Assembly: GCA_964019335.1 (NCBI GenBank)
Contig: OZ025660.1
Coordinates: forward strand, 62,001 to 126,000
Length of the DNA stretch: 64,000 nucleotides
Source: Diplonema japonicum
Lineage: Eukaryota > Euglenozoa > Diplonemea > Diplonemida > Diplonemidae
Direction of reading: 5' to 3'
This document shows positions 32,129 to 44,195 of the stretch, one piece after another. How positions within the stretch are numbered: the first letter of the stretch is position 1; every line of letters starts with the position of its first letter. Position numbers and translations under genes: made by a program. The notes below the pieces were generated by a model. That model worked only from the letters and a program-made list of their open reading frames with translations. It was not told the DNA's origin and did no database searches.

Positions 32129-34492
32129 CTAATAGTGCGGGAGCTTGATGGCGTCGGTGATGGTCACGGATTGCGATGCCATGGGGGCGTCGCGTCCTGT
32201 TTGCACAAGGGGGCGAATAGGCTGGCAAGCAGCGGGGTCGAAATTGTAGATGGGGCTGAAGTACAGCGACTCCATGACAGCAGCGGTGGGCTGCAAGAAG
32301 CGGGCAATATTTCCCTCGCACTTCCCTTCGAGCACAAAGCTGAACGTCACACCTGCTTCTACGTCTTCCTTGTAAGCACGTGGCACGAAGTAGTAAGGCT
32401 TCGCGGACGGCTTCAGTCGGATACGCAGCACTGTTTCCCTCCCCTTCCAGAACGTCCCTTGATGACTCGAGTCAATGAGTGTCCAGTGCCCGTCATGGTC
32501 ACCGATCACAGATGTGCAGTAGGCCACTGACTCGTCTACATCTTCGTGAAGGCCTCTTCTGTCCTTTTGGTGTATCGTCACGATCACCGTGCATTCACGC
32601 ATCACCTGTAGAGCGACCATAACGTTTGGCCCCTGATGAGGAGTAAACTGCACCTGTACGCGCAAAGCGATCTGGCCAGGCTTTGAGTAGCAGACGCCGC
32701 CGCTGTCGAACATCTGGCTCATCTCACTCCAGTTGACTGTGATCACACCCGCCCCCTCGTCCTTGGCACCTTTCCACATTGCCGGGTCGCCCCACACATT
32801 CCTCAAAGTGCACTGGCCGTCGCTGGCCTTTAGCACCAAGTACGAGTAGCCAGTTACCAAACCCACCTGCTTGTAGGTTGCGCTCAGCGAACTCGCCTCC
32901 TCATCCACCTCAGAGGTAGGATCCACACCAGGCGTCGTAACAATCACCAAGTACCCTTTGCTTACTGCGTCCTCAAGTTCGGTCCATGCATCACTCGGCG
33001 AGCGCCAGTTGAAGTAGTCGTACCCACAGCCCGTGAAATCAGTGAAGGCACTCAAAGCGTCGCCGCCCCCACGCAGGCTTGAGTATGAGCCGTACATCTT
33101 TGCAAAGGCCTTCTGAAGGAGCGACGGCCACAAAGCTCCCGCACACGACACAGACCTCGCAAAGGCAGGTCCTAAAGGACTGGCCGGTAGCCAGTCGTCG
33201 ATTACAAAAGTCTCCCACCAGCCGCCTTTGCACAGCCGCAGACGGTATATCCCTGCCCTGTGGTCCTGCGTGATTGTGGTGCGTGAGGCTGACAAGTATG
33301 CAGATTCGAATATCGACATGACATTCCTTGGGTCCTCAGCGAGCACAGAGAAGGTACTTAGCAACCATGAATCGCACAGTAATCCTGCATCAATATCATT
33401 AGGCTCTATCCCCATAGGCGCAAGGCCCGTGGTCATGTTCTTTCCCGCAAGTGCTTCTTCCATTCTTATCCACGGCCTCACGGTGGTCGGCTCTTCAAAG
33501 ACACGGCTTATGCTTTGTTGGCAAGGAGGGAATTCAGGATCCACGAATGGAGTACTACTTAAAGCACACAAGTCAGCAACAGAAGAGCTGTCGTCAGGAG
33601 AGTTGGAGCTTTGGCAGAGCAACCTCACCTTATCGGAAGCAGCAGCGAGCTTGCTGTCAAGGTCTTCTCTAAAATAGTCCAAACACGAAGTGCTGGCGTA
33701 GCCGTAACGCATGTTCATGGAATAACCGTTTACGATGCCCCGCACAAGGGTCTTCAGCATGCCAGGGTAGATTGTGAGGGAAAACGAGAGGAAGTCTTCG
33801 CTTATGGCGACATCAGAGTCTCCGGGGGACAGCCTGCTGCCTTCGAGGAAGTGGTAGTCTAGCATGAACTGCATGTCACGCGTACCGTTGAAAAAAGACA
33901 GCTGCGTGTCGCCGTTTTCCAGCTCCAACTGTATCTTATAGATCCTGCCGCCCAGGAGCATGGGTTCCATTTTTGCTTGCGAGGGAAGCGATGGTATCGA
34001 CACACCTACGACAAGGTCACTGTCGAGAGCAGACCCCTTGGGTGCCCAGGCGTCCCCTGCAAGCAGAGCTTGACGCTGCTTCTTCACCGCGAAGGGTTTA
34101 ATAGCGCGCTGAATGATAGGCGACTGCATCTGAGGAATGTAGTCACTGCCTCGTATAGGTGCCGGTGGGCTGTCATGGACTAGCTGCTGCATCTCAACAG
34201 GTGTTCCCGGCTGACTCACGAATGATGTGTCGTTTCTATTGGGGGTGTTTGGTGCTCTCCCCTTCTCCCTCTCTCTCTCTCCATCAAAGGGCAGCCCCTC
34301 TAATGCCATCTTGTTTTCTTCTGTCTGCGACCTCAGCTGCACCGCATATTTCTCAGTTAACGTAATCAAAGACCGAATCTGCTGAAAGCTAGCAGACTGG
34401 CTCTCCCTTGCAAGCCTGAGCTCGCTTTCTAAAGAGGCGTTTACCTCCTTCAGCAACATGTTCTCTTTGCGTAGAGCCTCCATCTCTAACAT
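32129..34492 (-). CDS. Calpain-like protein, catalytically inactive
   Basis: Intronless, 787 residues. A short coiled coil (about 1-60) precedes a segment (FFNGTRDMQFMLDYHF then SLTIYPGMLKTLVRGIVNGY, about 195-275) that resembles DUF1935, the extra domain of kinetoplastid calpains. The cysteine-protease domain follows with all landmarks but a broken triad: the Cys box reads GLLCDSWLLS (Ser in place of Cys, about 370), the His box reads TGYSYLVL (Tyr for His, about 547), and the Asn box RNVWGDPAMW is kept. C2-like domains end the protein. Inactive calpains in trypanosomes are cytoskeletal and flagellar. The frame is open above 34492; TTTTCTGCTTGTTCTCACTTTTTAG precedes this start. Confidence 0.88.
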   Translation of the reverse strand: MLEMEALRKENMLLKEVNASLESELRLARESQSASFQQIRSLITLTEKYAVQLRSQTEENKMALEGLPFDGEREREKGRAPNTPNRNDTSFVSQPGTPVEMQQLVHDSPPAPIRGSDYIPQMQSPIIQRAIKPFAVKKQRQALLAGDAWAPKGSALDSDLVVGVSIPSLPSQAKMEPMLLGGRIYKIQLELENGDTQLSFFNGTRDMQFMLDYHFLEGSRLSPGDSDVAISEDFLSFSLTIYPGMLKTLVRGIVNGYSMNMRYGYASTSCLDYFREDLDSKLAAASDKVRLLCQSSNSPDDSSSVADLCALSSTPFVDPEFPPCQQSISRVFEEPTTVRPWIRMEEALAGKNMTTGLAPMGIEPNDIDAGLLCDSWLLSTFSVLAEDPRNVMSIFESAYLSASRTTITQDHRAGIYRLRLCKGGWWETFVIDDWLPASPLGPAFARSVSCAGALWPSLLQKAFAKMYGSYSSLRGGGDALSAFTDFTGCGYDYFNWRSPSDAWTELEDAVSKGYLVIVTTPGVDPTSEVDEEASSLSATYKQVGLVTGYSYLVLKASDGQCTLRNVWGDPAMWKGAKDEGAGVITVNWSEMSQMFDSGGVCYSKPGQIALRVQVQFTPHQGPNVMVALQVMRECTVIVTIHQKDRRGLHEDVDESVAYCTSVIGDHDGHWTLIDSSHQGTFWKGRETVLRIRLKPSAKPYYFVPRAYKEDVEAGVTFSFVLEGKCEGNIARFLQPTAAVMESLYFSPIYNFDPAACQPIRPLVQTGRDAPMASQSVTITDAIKLPHY

Positions 34493-34585
34493 ATTGCCTG
34501 CGGTGCTAAAAAGTGAGAACAAGCAGAAAAGCATCACTCAAATACAGATACAGGACTAAACTATACTAATGGCCACTGGCCTACG

Positions 34586-35402
34586 TCAGCTCCGGAGTGT
34601 ACCGTGCGAACTCCGAATCATAGAGTACCTCCCATCTTCGTACCGAAGCAGTTCAGACTTCAAAGCAGTGACCTGGTCCCTGAGCTCACGGATCTGCCTC
34701 TCGCCAGCGTCTACAGCACGTATGGAAGCATCCAGCTTGGCAGCCACCAAGCAGTCTACGGAGTCCCGCTCCTCCAGCTCCGCAAGCAGACTCTTGTTTT
34801 CTGTCTTTAGGCACTCTACTTCATCCTTAACACTAGACAAGCCTTCATACTTGCTAACCCTTTCCTCGAGACTCCCGACTGTGGAACGAAGCTGTATGTT
34901 GTCAGCATGAAGCTGCTGGAAGTTGTATGACACAAGCTCCAAGTCGGCATTGCGCGCTTTGAGTGCACTCAGCTCGTCGCGCAGGAGTGCGTTTTCATCC
35001 TCCCTACCTTGCAGGCTCTTTGCTAGTTCTACTTGTTCCTCCAGCTGCTTCTTCAGGTGTTCAACCTCACTCTTGCTGCGGATAACATCAAAGTGCTTCT
35101 TCATGCAGTCAATAACAAGGGTCTCGGCGTTCTCCCTGTGGTGGTGGTCAGCTGCTTCTCTTTCTGCGTGCTGTTCAACGCGCACCAGTAGTCCCTGAGG
35201 GTCACCCGACTTCGATTGGGAGTGCGAACGGGATCTCTGCCGGGAGTGCGAGCGGGACCTTGGCGAGTGCTGCTTTGTGTGGATTACATTGCACCATCAC
35301 CCATCATACCGAACTCATGCGTCTGGGGGACTCGCCCTGAAGGGCACATGCTGCAAGCCCTTCACCAAACCTCTTTATTCTCGTGTACCTTGGAGAACTC
35401 AT
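34586..35402 (-). CDS. SR-rich coiled-coil protein
   Basis: Two exons (intron 35270-35309, 40 nt) encode 258 residues. The N terminus is basic with Ser-Arg repeats (SPRSRSHSRQRSRSHSQSKS), joined through the intron to MSSPRYTRIKRFGEG. The rest is a continuous coiled coil (SEVEHLKKQLEEQVELAKSL; NFQQLHADNIQLRSTVGSLE). It lies between two pseudo-calpain genes, 65 and 93 nt away. The calpain that follows also starts with a coiled coil. I see no in-phase intron with a normal 5' site joining them, so I keep them separate. A tiny uORF (ATGACATGA) overlaps the chosen start. Confidence 0.65.
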
Positions 35403-35467
35403 GTCATTTCCTTATGATGGTTTAATTCTCAAAGAAAGCCGGGGCAAAGAAGAATATCTATAATCTA

Positions 35468-38400
35468 CTAGAGTCGTATAGTGTGCCATGAGTGGATCTT
35501 TGCTTCGCCACCTTTCTGAACAGGCCTCTCTATCGTGGGTAGGACAAGGTCGCTGCTGTAATCGAACAGCGGCTGCCCCTCCTGGCTTTGGTATGCCGCA
35601 CTGTACTTCGTAGAGTGGTAAATGCTGACGAAATGGTCGTAGTACAGTGCATGCTCAGCTGTCATGTCAGGAAATACGTGCTTCTTGCTGTTCGGTGGGA
35701 TTGTCAACCTAGCGAGCCCTGCCTCGGTATTGACTTCGCAAGTCCACATCCAAGTGGCGGAAGTGTTCTCGAGTACCATTCCTGTATTCACTCCTGTATC
35801 CTCCCGCCACCATACACATGTCGCGTGCTGCCCATTTGGAAGGGGCTTTCCCTCCTGCCCCTTACCCTGCCGGCATACTGCACTGTAGTAAACCTCACCT
35901 AGCTCATTCTTTGTTGCTTTTCTGATATAACCCCAACCAGCATCTGGTACTTCGGTGTAAAGTGCCAAAACGAACTGCGTTGTCTCTATTGTCACGTCTA
36001 CCCTGCTGGGTATCGCTACGTACCTGACACCTTGCTCCAGGGTCAGCTCCACCGCCAGTGGTGGATCATCAGGGCCTGAGTACGGAGTTCCTAACGCAGG
36101 CACGACAGCAACAACCTCGAATGCCAAACTGGGGTCAGGGTGCTGTCTTAGGACGGTCAGGCCTAAGGTTGGCGATGTGCCTGGGGCGGCTGTCTGCAAT
36201 TGTAAGACGCTGCGTGACGTTTTCTCAACTTGGATCTCAACGACGAACTCGCAGAAGCAACCTGTAGTCTCCCCGTGTATCCTGATGTCACTCCAATCTG
36301 GCCGCAGGTGGCACACAGTGAGGGATGCAAAGTTGCCGATCACGTCACCGAACTCCATCCAAAAAACATCGCGTGCTTTGTCCTGCTGCACGTCCTCGCT
36401 GCGCAGGCTGGCGTACAGATCCACTTCTGTTGTCACGCAGTTCTTGTCCGTCTGCTTCCACACAGGGTCACTCCAGTTCCATGGAAACGCCCAGTCACTG
36501 CAACCACTCAAGCGCAGCAGCTTGCGCCCTCTGTACTCTAATGCACTCAGTACTGTCGCGGAGCACAGTTCAATACTATTTGGTTCGGCCACCTTTATCA
36601 CACCGTCTGGTTGCGGCTCAACAGCAGACCCAGCGATACACACGATGCAGGATTGCGATACCCAACCGCACACCTCTGCCCAGACGGCGTCCAGATCAAG
36701 GTCGGGGTGCGCAAGACATATCCTGTGATACGGAGCCCCTGTCAAAAGGGAAAGTGCACGCCCAACTGTGCCCTGTTTCAGGTTCATGTAACCTCCTGCT
36801 AGCCATGCTGCTGTTTTCTCCAATAAGTGGACCCACAGCTCCTGAGTGTCTGACTGTGCGTAGCATGGACCTTTCAGGTTGCATGGGATCCAAGTGTCAC
36901 ACGTGATATCCATCCACCACCCACTAGTGCACACGTGTGATGTGAAGTAGCCCGCAGGCAAGTCATACTCCGTAAAACAGTTTGGCACCAGGTGTGACTT
37001 TTCTGCTATTGCGCGTACTGCTGTTACCCACCACATGTGGCCAAGTATTCCACTTGTTATGTTGACAGAAGGAGGCGTTCCCACCATGATGGCAGGGTCG
37101 CGGTGAACGGGAAGAAACTGCTGCGGTCGCTTCAACACGCAGCTGCTCTCAAGCTCGCTTGTCATGATGTCCACAAAATCCACATCCACGTAGAGAATGT
37201 TCTCGTCGTGACACTTATGGAGTAGCATCTGTTGCTTCATTCTAGGAAGGCCCCTGATAAGCTCTACCTCACACGCTAGTTTCTTTCTCACGTAAGCGGC
37301 AGTTGGCTCTTCCTCGAACCCGTACTCGGAGATAAGCTTGTGAAGCGAGAAGTGCTGAGGCTCGATGGTATGAGTGGCTAGGGGCATGAGGTAAGACACC
37401 TGCTGGGATGGGGTGAGTAGACTGAATATCACGGAGATGGTGCAGATGACCCTTCCACTTGTCTTCCCTGTAGAGGTAATCTGCACAAGCCCGGCCGTTT
37501 CTCCAGGAAGGAGGCTGGTCGCATAGTCCGTGTCGCTGCTTCTTTTAGCGTTCCCGCACGGGCACACGGATACGAGATCGTAACTGTTGCTGAAGCTCGC
37601 GTTGATGGACACATGATGAGGTGCAGCGTCGTGCCACGCTAAGGCAACGCGGGCGTTGTCGTCGTGCCAAGTGAATTGCATGGTTTGGGTAGTTGCCTTG
37701 TTCGGCCGGGGGTCGAAGCCGCACACAGGTACCGACTTCCCGGGTGGTATCGAGGTACTGAGGAAGATAGTCTCTTGGCTGCCTGACATCGAAGCTACCG
37801 TGTTGTGGATAGGGACAATGGTGGACTCTGTCCCCGAAGCAGCGATGTCGATGTCCAAGGCCTGTCCTTGTGGAGACATATTAGTGAGGATCAGACCCAG
37901 CCCTTCAAGCTCACTAGAGTCAGAGATATTCTTTGTCAATGGTATCCCAGGTTGCTTGGGTGGGCTTCTTGAAGCAACCTGAACAGGTAGTGCAGGCTTT
38001 GGATTGGACGGCACAGAAACTCTTGAAGACAGTTGCGAGACATGCTGGATGGGCGACACGTTAAGACTGTCACGTTGCGCTGCCGGCTGAGAGCTCCTGA
38101 GAGACCGCTGTGGTTGCTGTGGTTGCTGAGGCGACATCCGTGGTGATGTTTGCAGTTCATTTAGAATGGGGCGGAAGCTGGGCGGCAGCACAGGAGACTT
38201 TTTGGCGGATGGAGAGCTGCGATCGGGTGGAGGAGGGCTGTCCCGTGGCAAACGGGTACGCGCCTCCTTGCGAATATTGAAGACTTTCAGCATGCTAGTG
38301 TTCTGCCCCGAATTGGAACAGACCACCTTCCATGTTTCAGATTTAGTCTGCACTACCACGGCATCGCCCTCAACAGCACATGCCGTCACTGTCTTGTATG

Positions 38401-38671
38401 GGATGTCTGTTCTTGCACCATCGATGTTCATTACAATCTTGCTCTTTCCAAAGTGGACTGCCGCTGGCACACCTTTGATATACACCCCTGATGTGTAGCT
38501 GACCTCGTCAATGGCAGCCATGCTGTCCCCTTCTATCCCGCCCTGGGGTGCATTTAATAATGCAATATACTTCTCGGTTGCCGCGAGGAGCTCCCAGTAC
38601 GCAGAGAGCGATAGCTTAAAAGCTACGCCGCCCTCATCGTCACACACATCGACTGCCCCGTCGCCATTCAT
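35468..38671 (-). CDS. Large calpain-like protein, catalytically inactive
   Basis: Intronless, 1,067 residues. A PH-like N-terminal domain (VSYTSGVYIKGVPAAVHFGKSKIVM) is followed by a Pro/Ser-rich linker. Next is a beta-rich region that includes TMQFTWHDDNARVALAWHD, and then a degenerate calpain core: GILGHMWWVTAVRAIAEK (Met-Trp where the catalytic Cys-Trp belongs, about 545), GWWMDITCDTWIP and WAFPWNWSDPVW (Asn-box equivalent, about 730). No catalytic Cys or His is in place. Beta-sandwich domains of calpain C2 type end the protein. Divergence from the neighbour at 32129-34492 is large, so this is an old paralogue. Likely structural or signalling role at the cytoskeleton. Start ATG 38671 (MNGDGAVD) is the first in frame. 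Confidence 0.8.
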   Translation of the reverse strand: MNGDGAVDVCDDEGGVAFKLSLSAYWELLAATEKYIALLNAPQGGIEGDSMAAIDEVSYTSGVYIKGVPAAVHFGKSKIVMNIDGARTDIPYKTVTACAVEGDAVVVQTKSETWKVVCSNSGQNTSMLKVFNIRKEARTRLPRDSPPPPDRSSPSAKKSPVLPPSFRPILNELQTSPRMSPQQPQQPQRSLRSSQPAAQRDSLNVSPIQHVSQLSSRVSVPSNPKPALPVQVASRSPPKQPGIPLTKNISDSSELEGLGLILTNMSPQGQALDIDIAASGTESTIVPIHNTVASMSGSQETIFLSTSIPPGKSVPVCGFDPRPNKATTQTMQFTWHDDNARVALAWHDAAPHHVSINASFSNSYDLVSVCPCGNAKRSSDTDYATSLLPGETAGLVQITSTGKTSGRVICTISVIFSLLTPSQQVSYLMPLATHTIEPQHFSLHKLISEYGFEEEPTAAYVRKKLACEVELIRGLPRMKQQMLLHKCHDENILYVDVDFVDIMTSELESSCVLKRPQQFLPVHRDPAIMVGTPPSVNITSGILGHMWWVTAVRAIAEKSHLVPNCFTEYDLPAGYFTSHVCTSGWWMDITCDTWIPCNLKGPCYAQSDTQELWVHLLEKTAAWLAGGYMNLKQGTVGRALSLLTGAPYHRICLAHPDLDLDAVWAEVCGWVSQSCIVCIAGSAVEPQPDGVIKVAEPNSIELCSATVLSALEYRGRKLLRLSGCSDWAFPWNWSDPVWKQTDKNCVTTEVDLYASLRSEDVQQDKARDVFWMEFGDVIGNFASLTVCHLRPDWSDIRIHGETTGCFCEFVVEIQVEKTSRSVLQLQTAAPGTSPTLGLTVLRQHPDPSLAFEVVAVVPALGTPYSGPDDPPLAVELTLEQGVRYVAIPSRVDVTIETTQFVLALYTEVPDAGWGYIRKATKNELGEVYYSAVCRQGKGQEGKPLPNGQHATCVWWREDTGVNTGMVLENTSATWMWTCEVNTEAGLARLTIPPNSKKHVFPDMTAEHALYYDHFVSIYHSTKYSAAYQSQEGQPLFDYSSDLVLPTIERPVQKGGEAKIHSWHTIRL

Positions 38672-38844
38672 GGTACTGTGAAGGGTATTCAAAAGTAAAT
38701 GGACGGATAAAACAGGAAAGATAAGGAATCAAAAAATCCCCTTGAACAGTAAAATGCTAATGAAAAAAAAAGAGAAAAACAAAGTCATGGGCAGCCAGAA
38801 AGCGACGACGGAGCGAGAGGGCAAAGGAAACATTTCGCCGGTGC

Positions 38845-40334
<1,490 letters not shown>

Positions 40335-40336
40335 GG

Positions 40337-40371
40337 CTAAGCAAGAAGAAAAGAGAATCAAGAAAAAAAGG
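40337..40371 (-). promoter_or_regulatory. Strong candidate trans-splice acceptor, NFS1
   Basis: On the minus strand TTTTTTTCTTGATTCTC, then TTTTCTTCTTGCTTAG, ends two bases before ATG 40334. It is the clearest acceptor-like tract in the window. The gap from the calmodulin-like stop is 91 nt. With AG so close to ATG, an untranslated leader would have to come from elsewhere, as with a spliced leader. Confidence 0.6.
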
Positions 40372-40425
40372 TTACTTACAGGAAAAAAAGGGAAAAAAGG
40401 AAAAAAAGGAAGCGGTATAAACCGC

Positions 40426-40875
40426 TCAGTTCACGACCATCATCTTGCGGAACTCGTCGTAGTCCATCTTCCCGTCGCCATCTAAGTCAGCTTCTCTGAT
40501 CATCTCGTCTGCCTCCTCAGGAGTCATGCGGAGACCGAGCTTCCCCATGGCGTACTGTAGGTTTGAGGGTGTGATGAGGCCTGTGCCATTGATGTCATAG
40601 AACTGAAAGGTCTCCCTCAGGTCGACGTCGTTATCTGCTTTTTCCATCTTATCTGCCACGAGCGTCAAAAACTCAGGGAAATCGATCACGCCATCATCGT
40701 CCACATCAGCCTCTTTCAGCAGGGCTTTTATCTCGTCATCAGTAGTGCTCTGTCCCACTGACCTCAGCACCTCTGCCAGCTCCTCAGTCGAGATCGTCCC
40801 ACTCCCATCCGCGTCAAATAAGCTAAACGCATCCCGAAACTCCTGAATCTGATCCTGCGACATCTGATCAGCCAT
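40426..40875 (-). CDS. Calmodulin-like EF-hand protein
   Basis: Intronless, 149 residues, the exact length of calmodulin. Four EF hands are visible: loops DADGSGTISTEE (EF1), DVDDDGVIDFPE (EF2), DINGTGLITPSN (EF3, last residue Asn instead of Glu, so weak calcium binding) and DLDGDGKMDYDE (EF4). The start MADQMSQDQIQEFRDAFSLFD is calmodulin-like, but the central linker and EF3 differ clearly, so it is more likely a calmodulin paralogue, or a centrin-like or axonemal light chain, than calmodulin itself. Binds Ca2+ and target helices. The EF3 change is easy to check in an alignment. Confidence 0.93.
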   Translation of the reverse strand: MADQMSQDQIQEFRDAFSLFDADGSGTISTEELAEVLRSVGQSTTDDEIKALLKEADVDDDGVIDFPEFLTLVADKMEKADNDVDLRETFQFYDINGTGLITPSNLQYAMGKLGLRMTPEEADEMIREADLDGDGKMDYDEFRKMMVVN

Positions 40876-40968
40876 CTTGTTATATTCAACAGCCCCCCTT
40901 TTCCTTGTACGTCATTGTAGTCATTATGCAAAAACTACGGGACGGGGTATAACTATGTCTCTTCTTTC

Positions 40969-41835
40969 TCAAGGTTCTGTTTCATTCACTGACGCTACCA
41001 TCGGCAGTCCCTTGCTACCCAAAAACACCTGCTTTGTGTTCCACCATTGGGTAAAGAACATACCATCTTAGCATTGCAAGACGAACCCAAAATCTCTGTC
41101 GCCTGAATTGCGTTCCACTGCAGCATCCCGTCTGTGGTGTTCCCCGATATAATCTGCTGTGCGGTGGCAGTCCCCTCTGCTTCAATCACCTTTCTTTGTG
41201 CTTCTTGTCGTTCCTGCGAGGAGTCTTTATTCAAAAAAAACTAGTACCTTATCGAGGACGAACTGCATTGTCTCGGCTTCTTGCTGCAACTGCATCTTAC
41301 GCTCAATGGCATCGGTGATGAGCTGCGGAAGAACGAGTTTGTTGATGGGTGTTGACTCGATCACTATGCCGTACGAAGCTACGCTAGCAAGGAGGTCTGT
41401 TCTGAGGCTGTTTGTCATCGTTTGGCGTGTTGCTGCAGTGTACAGTGCTGCAGCGGTGTGCGCAGAAGTAACCTCTCGCACGTTGGACTCGAACTGCGGC
41501 TTCAGCAAAGTGTTCATGATGTCATTCCCGAAGGTGGTGTAGACCTTTACAGCGTCGATGGAGGTTAGATGGAACAGGCAGGACGCCTCCAGGTACACAT
41601 TGACACCCTCCTGCGTGGGGACATTGTTCGCAAAGTGCAAAATTTGTGTCTGCACATTCAACAACGACACACCCGACAGCGGGAACACAAACGACATCCC
41701 TGGGTACAAGGGCTCTATGCTTGCCGTTCCAAACAACGTCACCACCCCCACATACCCAACAGGCACCACTACTACCGATAGAATACTCAACGTCAGGAGC
41801 CCCGCGATCCCTAAAAACACATGAGTCAAACGCAT
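40969..41835 (-). CDS. SPFH/prohibitin-like membrane protein, copy 1
   Basis: Three exons, 265 residues. Introns: 41214-41247 and 41029-41063 (34 nt GTACT; 35 nt GTATG). An N-terminal membrane helix (VFLGIAGLLTLSILSVVVVPV) is followed by the SPFH core (YVGVVTLFGTASIEPLYPGM, NVPTQEGVNVYLEASCLF, VREVTSAHTAAALYTA, GIVIESTPINKLVLP) and the Ala/Glu-rich coiled coil (ERQEAQRKVIEAEGTA). This is the order of prohibitins, ring-forming scaffolds of the mitochondrial inner membrane. The C terminus AKMVFLGSKGLPM appears only after splicing. A paralogue lies at 44196-45204. Subtype (PHB1/PHB2 or another SPFH group) is not decided. Confidence 0.85.
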
Positions 41836-41971
41836 CGTGTATCCTTGTAGACTGATGCTGCGGAATAGAAAGCAATAAATAAAACACTAGGCATTGATTT
41901 ACCCCATTTTTACTCTTTTTCTTCCCCTATCACATAAAAAGAAAACCACAGGTACACGGTACACTATTACC

Positions 41972-44001
41972 CTAAAGTCCCCTTAGTCTCTGCCTGAGGA
42001 CGCTGGCCTTGCCTTGGCTGGAGAGGCTCTTTTCTTTGCATGCAGCCTGAAAGAATGAAGGAATGAAGGATCATACCTGAAGGTCTCTGTAGCTCATAGT
42101 GGTGAAGTCATCCTCGATATCCATGTCCGCGGGGGTTTCTGGTGCGGGCTCTTCCGCTTCCTTTATACCAGTATCTTCCTCTTCGACGGCTTCACCTTCG
42201 ACAGGCTGCGCATCTTCCTCCATTGCAACGTCTCCTTCTGCCTCCGCCTCCTCCATCTCCTCGTCAAGGCTCTTCACAGACCTCACCATGCAGACTTCCT
42301 TATAGTAGATGGTGTCTGGTAGCGCATTGAAAGGCTCTTCTGCCTCCCACGTGCACAGATCGGTGTTTGCTGCAAGTGCAGCATTGACAAGCGTCTCCTT
42401 CTCAATTGATGCGCGTGCAGCTCCCTAAAAGTGCTTAGAAGCTGTTGTAACCAGCATACCTTCGTAGTGTCGAAGATCTGGAAGGCCTCATACGCCTCAG
42501 GATCAATGCCAGAAACAATTTCTCGGATGTCGACTTTCTGTGCCCTCAGTGCGTCCATCTCGGCTTCGCATTTAGCGAAGTGCTCCTTACACAACTCCTT
42601 CTTTAGCTGTGCGGTTTTGTAACGTTGCGAGGTATTGCATTTGCTTCTATACCTTATTTCTCCCCTCTTCCTTCTCTTTGATCTCGTCAGCCGTCTCACC
42701 CTCGTCTTCCTCGTCCCATACCTTCTGCAGCTCTGCTCTTTTTTCTGCGACGGTCGCTTCACGCTGCACTTCAAGCGCCCTGAGCGCATCTTGCAAATCC
42801 TGCGTGCCCTGCGCGTTCCTTGCTTCTTGTGCAGTTGCCTGTAAGTAATAACATTGCAGGTGCAGCATACCTCCTCCTCACGCTGGTCCTTGGTTTGCAA
42901 GTAAGTGATAATAGCGTTGATGCTCTGATACTGCATGGCTTCGTATAAGAAGTCAAACGCTGAAGTCACCTCGGGGTCATTGGTACCACCGGATTGCAAC
43001 GCTGAGAAACTAATTGCAATAGGCGCCAGAAGCTCCTTTGTCTTCGTTCGCTGACGCTCCTCAGGAACCTTTTTCTTGATCTTCTTTGTGACAACAACCT
43101 TGACCTTTTCCTCACCCTCACCCTCTCCCTCACCCTCACCTTCAGCCTTACCCTCACCCGTAGCTTCGGCCTCTTCCTCCACTTCTACCTCTTCCTCAAC
43201 CTCCACCTGCACTGTGTAGGTCTCTTTCTGCACCTCTACCAACTTCTTAAGCTCAAGTGCAGACAGCTGCATGGTATTAGGCCTGATAAAAAGTGTCGAG
43301 TGGGTAGATTCGCCATCCTCGTTCTCGTAATCAATCTTGCCTACCCTCTCCCACTCTGACACCTCCCTGAAGTCGACACCTGTCTGGCTCGAGAACAATT
43401 CCTTCGCTGCATCCACCACCTCCTCGAAGTTTCCGTCCTTCACAGCACCACCGTAGAATACTGATTTGCCCTTAACTCTAGTGACAAGCAAACTTGTGGT
43501 ATTGAGCGAGGATGATGCTTCCTTGCAGAGGGGCAGCACCATGCGGACATATATTTCACCATCCTCGGGTGCACGCGAGATGGCGGCAAAGTCTTCAGCA
43601 GCTGCCTCACAGCTGTCGGCCGTGATAGTGTAGCCCGCAGGAATGCAGGGGGACAGCTCGCTGCAGTAGGAGGTGTATAACAGTGCATTCGCATGGAGCT
43701 TCTTGCCAGGGAAGTGGAGCTGCTGGTTCGCAGCAGAGCGTTCGTGCTCCGTGAAGGGCATGAAAGTGCACACCGCTGCCGGTCTGGGAGCTGCTGTACT
43801 CCTTGGAGGTGCCTCTGCCCCTTTGCCCGCATCGTTCTTACCACTTTTGCTTCCCTTCCCACCACCTTTGCTTCCTTTCTCACTCTTTCCTGACTTCCCC
43901 GACTTTCCACCAGTCACTGGCTTCCGCGCTCCTCGTGCGGGGTACGGGGCAAACCTCTCGCTCCTGTCCCTCCCCCTCCTGTCGGCACGTCCGTACGACA
44001 T
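41972..44001 (-). CDS. CCAR1/DBC1-like protein (tentative)
   Basis: Five exons, 628 residues. Introns: 42839-42870, 42607-42652, 42425-42459 and 42047-42076 (32, 46, 35 and 30 nt). The N terminus is Arg/Gly/Lys-rich low complexity. Residues about 150-260 (SLLVTRVKGKSVFYGG, ELFSSQTGVDFREVSEWERVGKIDYE, STLFIRP) resemble the inactive Nudix domain of CCAR1/DBC1 transcription and splicing regulators. Then come Glu-rich and Lys-rich stretches, a coiled coil, an acidic tail (MEEDAQPVEGEAVEEE) and a final AACKEKSLSSQGKASVLRQRLRG, which looks like a SAP-type DNA/RNA-binding helix pair. Nuclear role inferred. Unspliced, the 3' end reads as unrelated ORFs. Confidence 0.5.
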
Positions 44002-44195
44002 CGTTCGAATCCTGGTGATTAATGAAGCACAAAACTAGTCTTCTTAAAAAATAATCCTTTTTGCAACACTATTAGTCTTACGTCGGTATCACCTGTCATG
44101 GCAGATGGCACCGTGCGGGCAGCGGGGTCTCGTCCGCGAACATGCAGCACTGACCGAAGATCGATAATCTTCATACTTCCCTCTTAGTTTTATCC

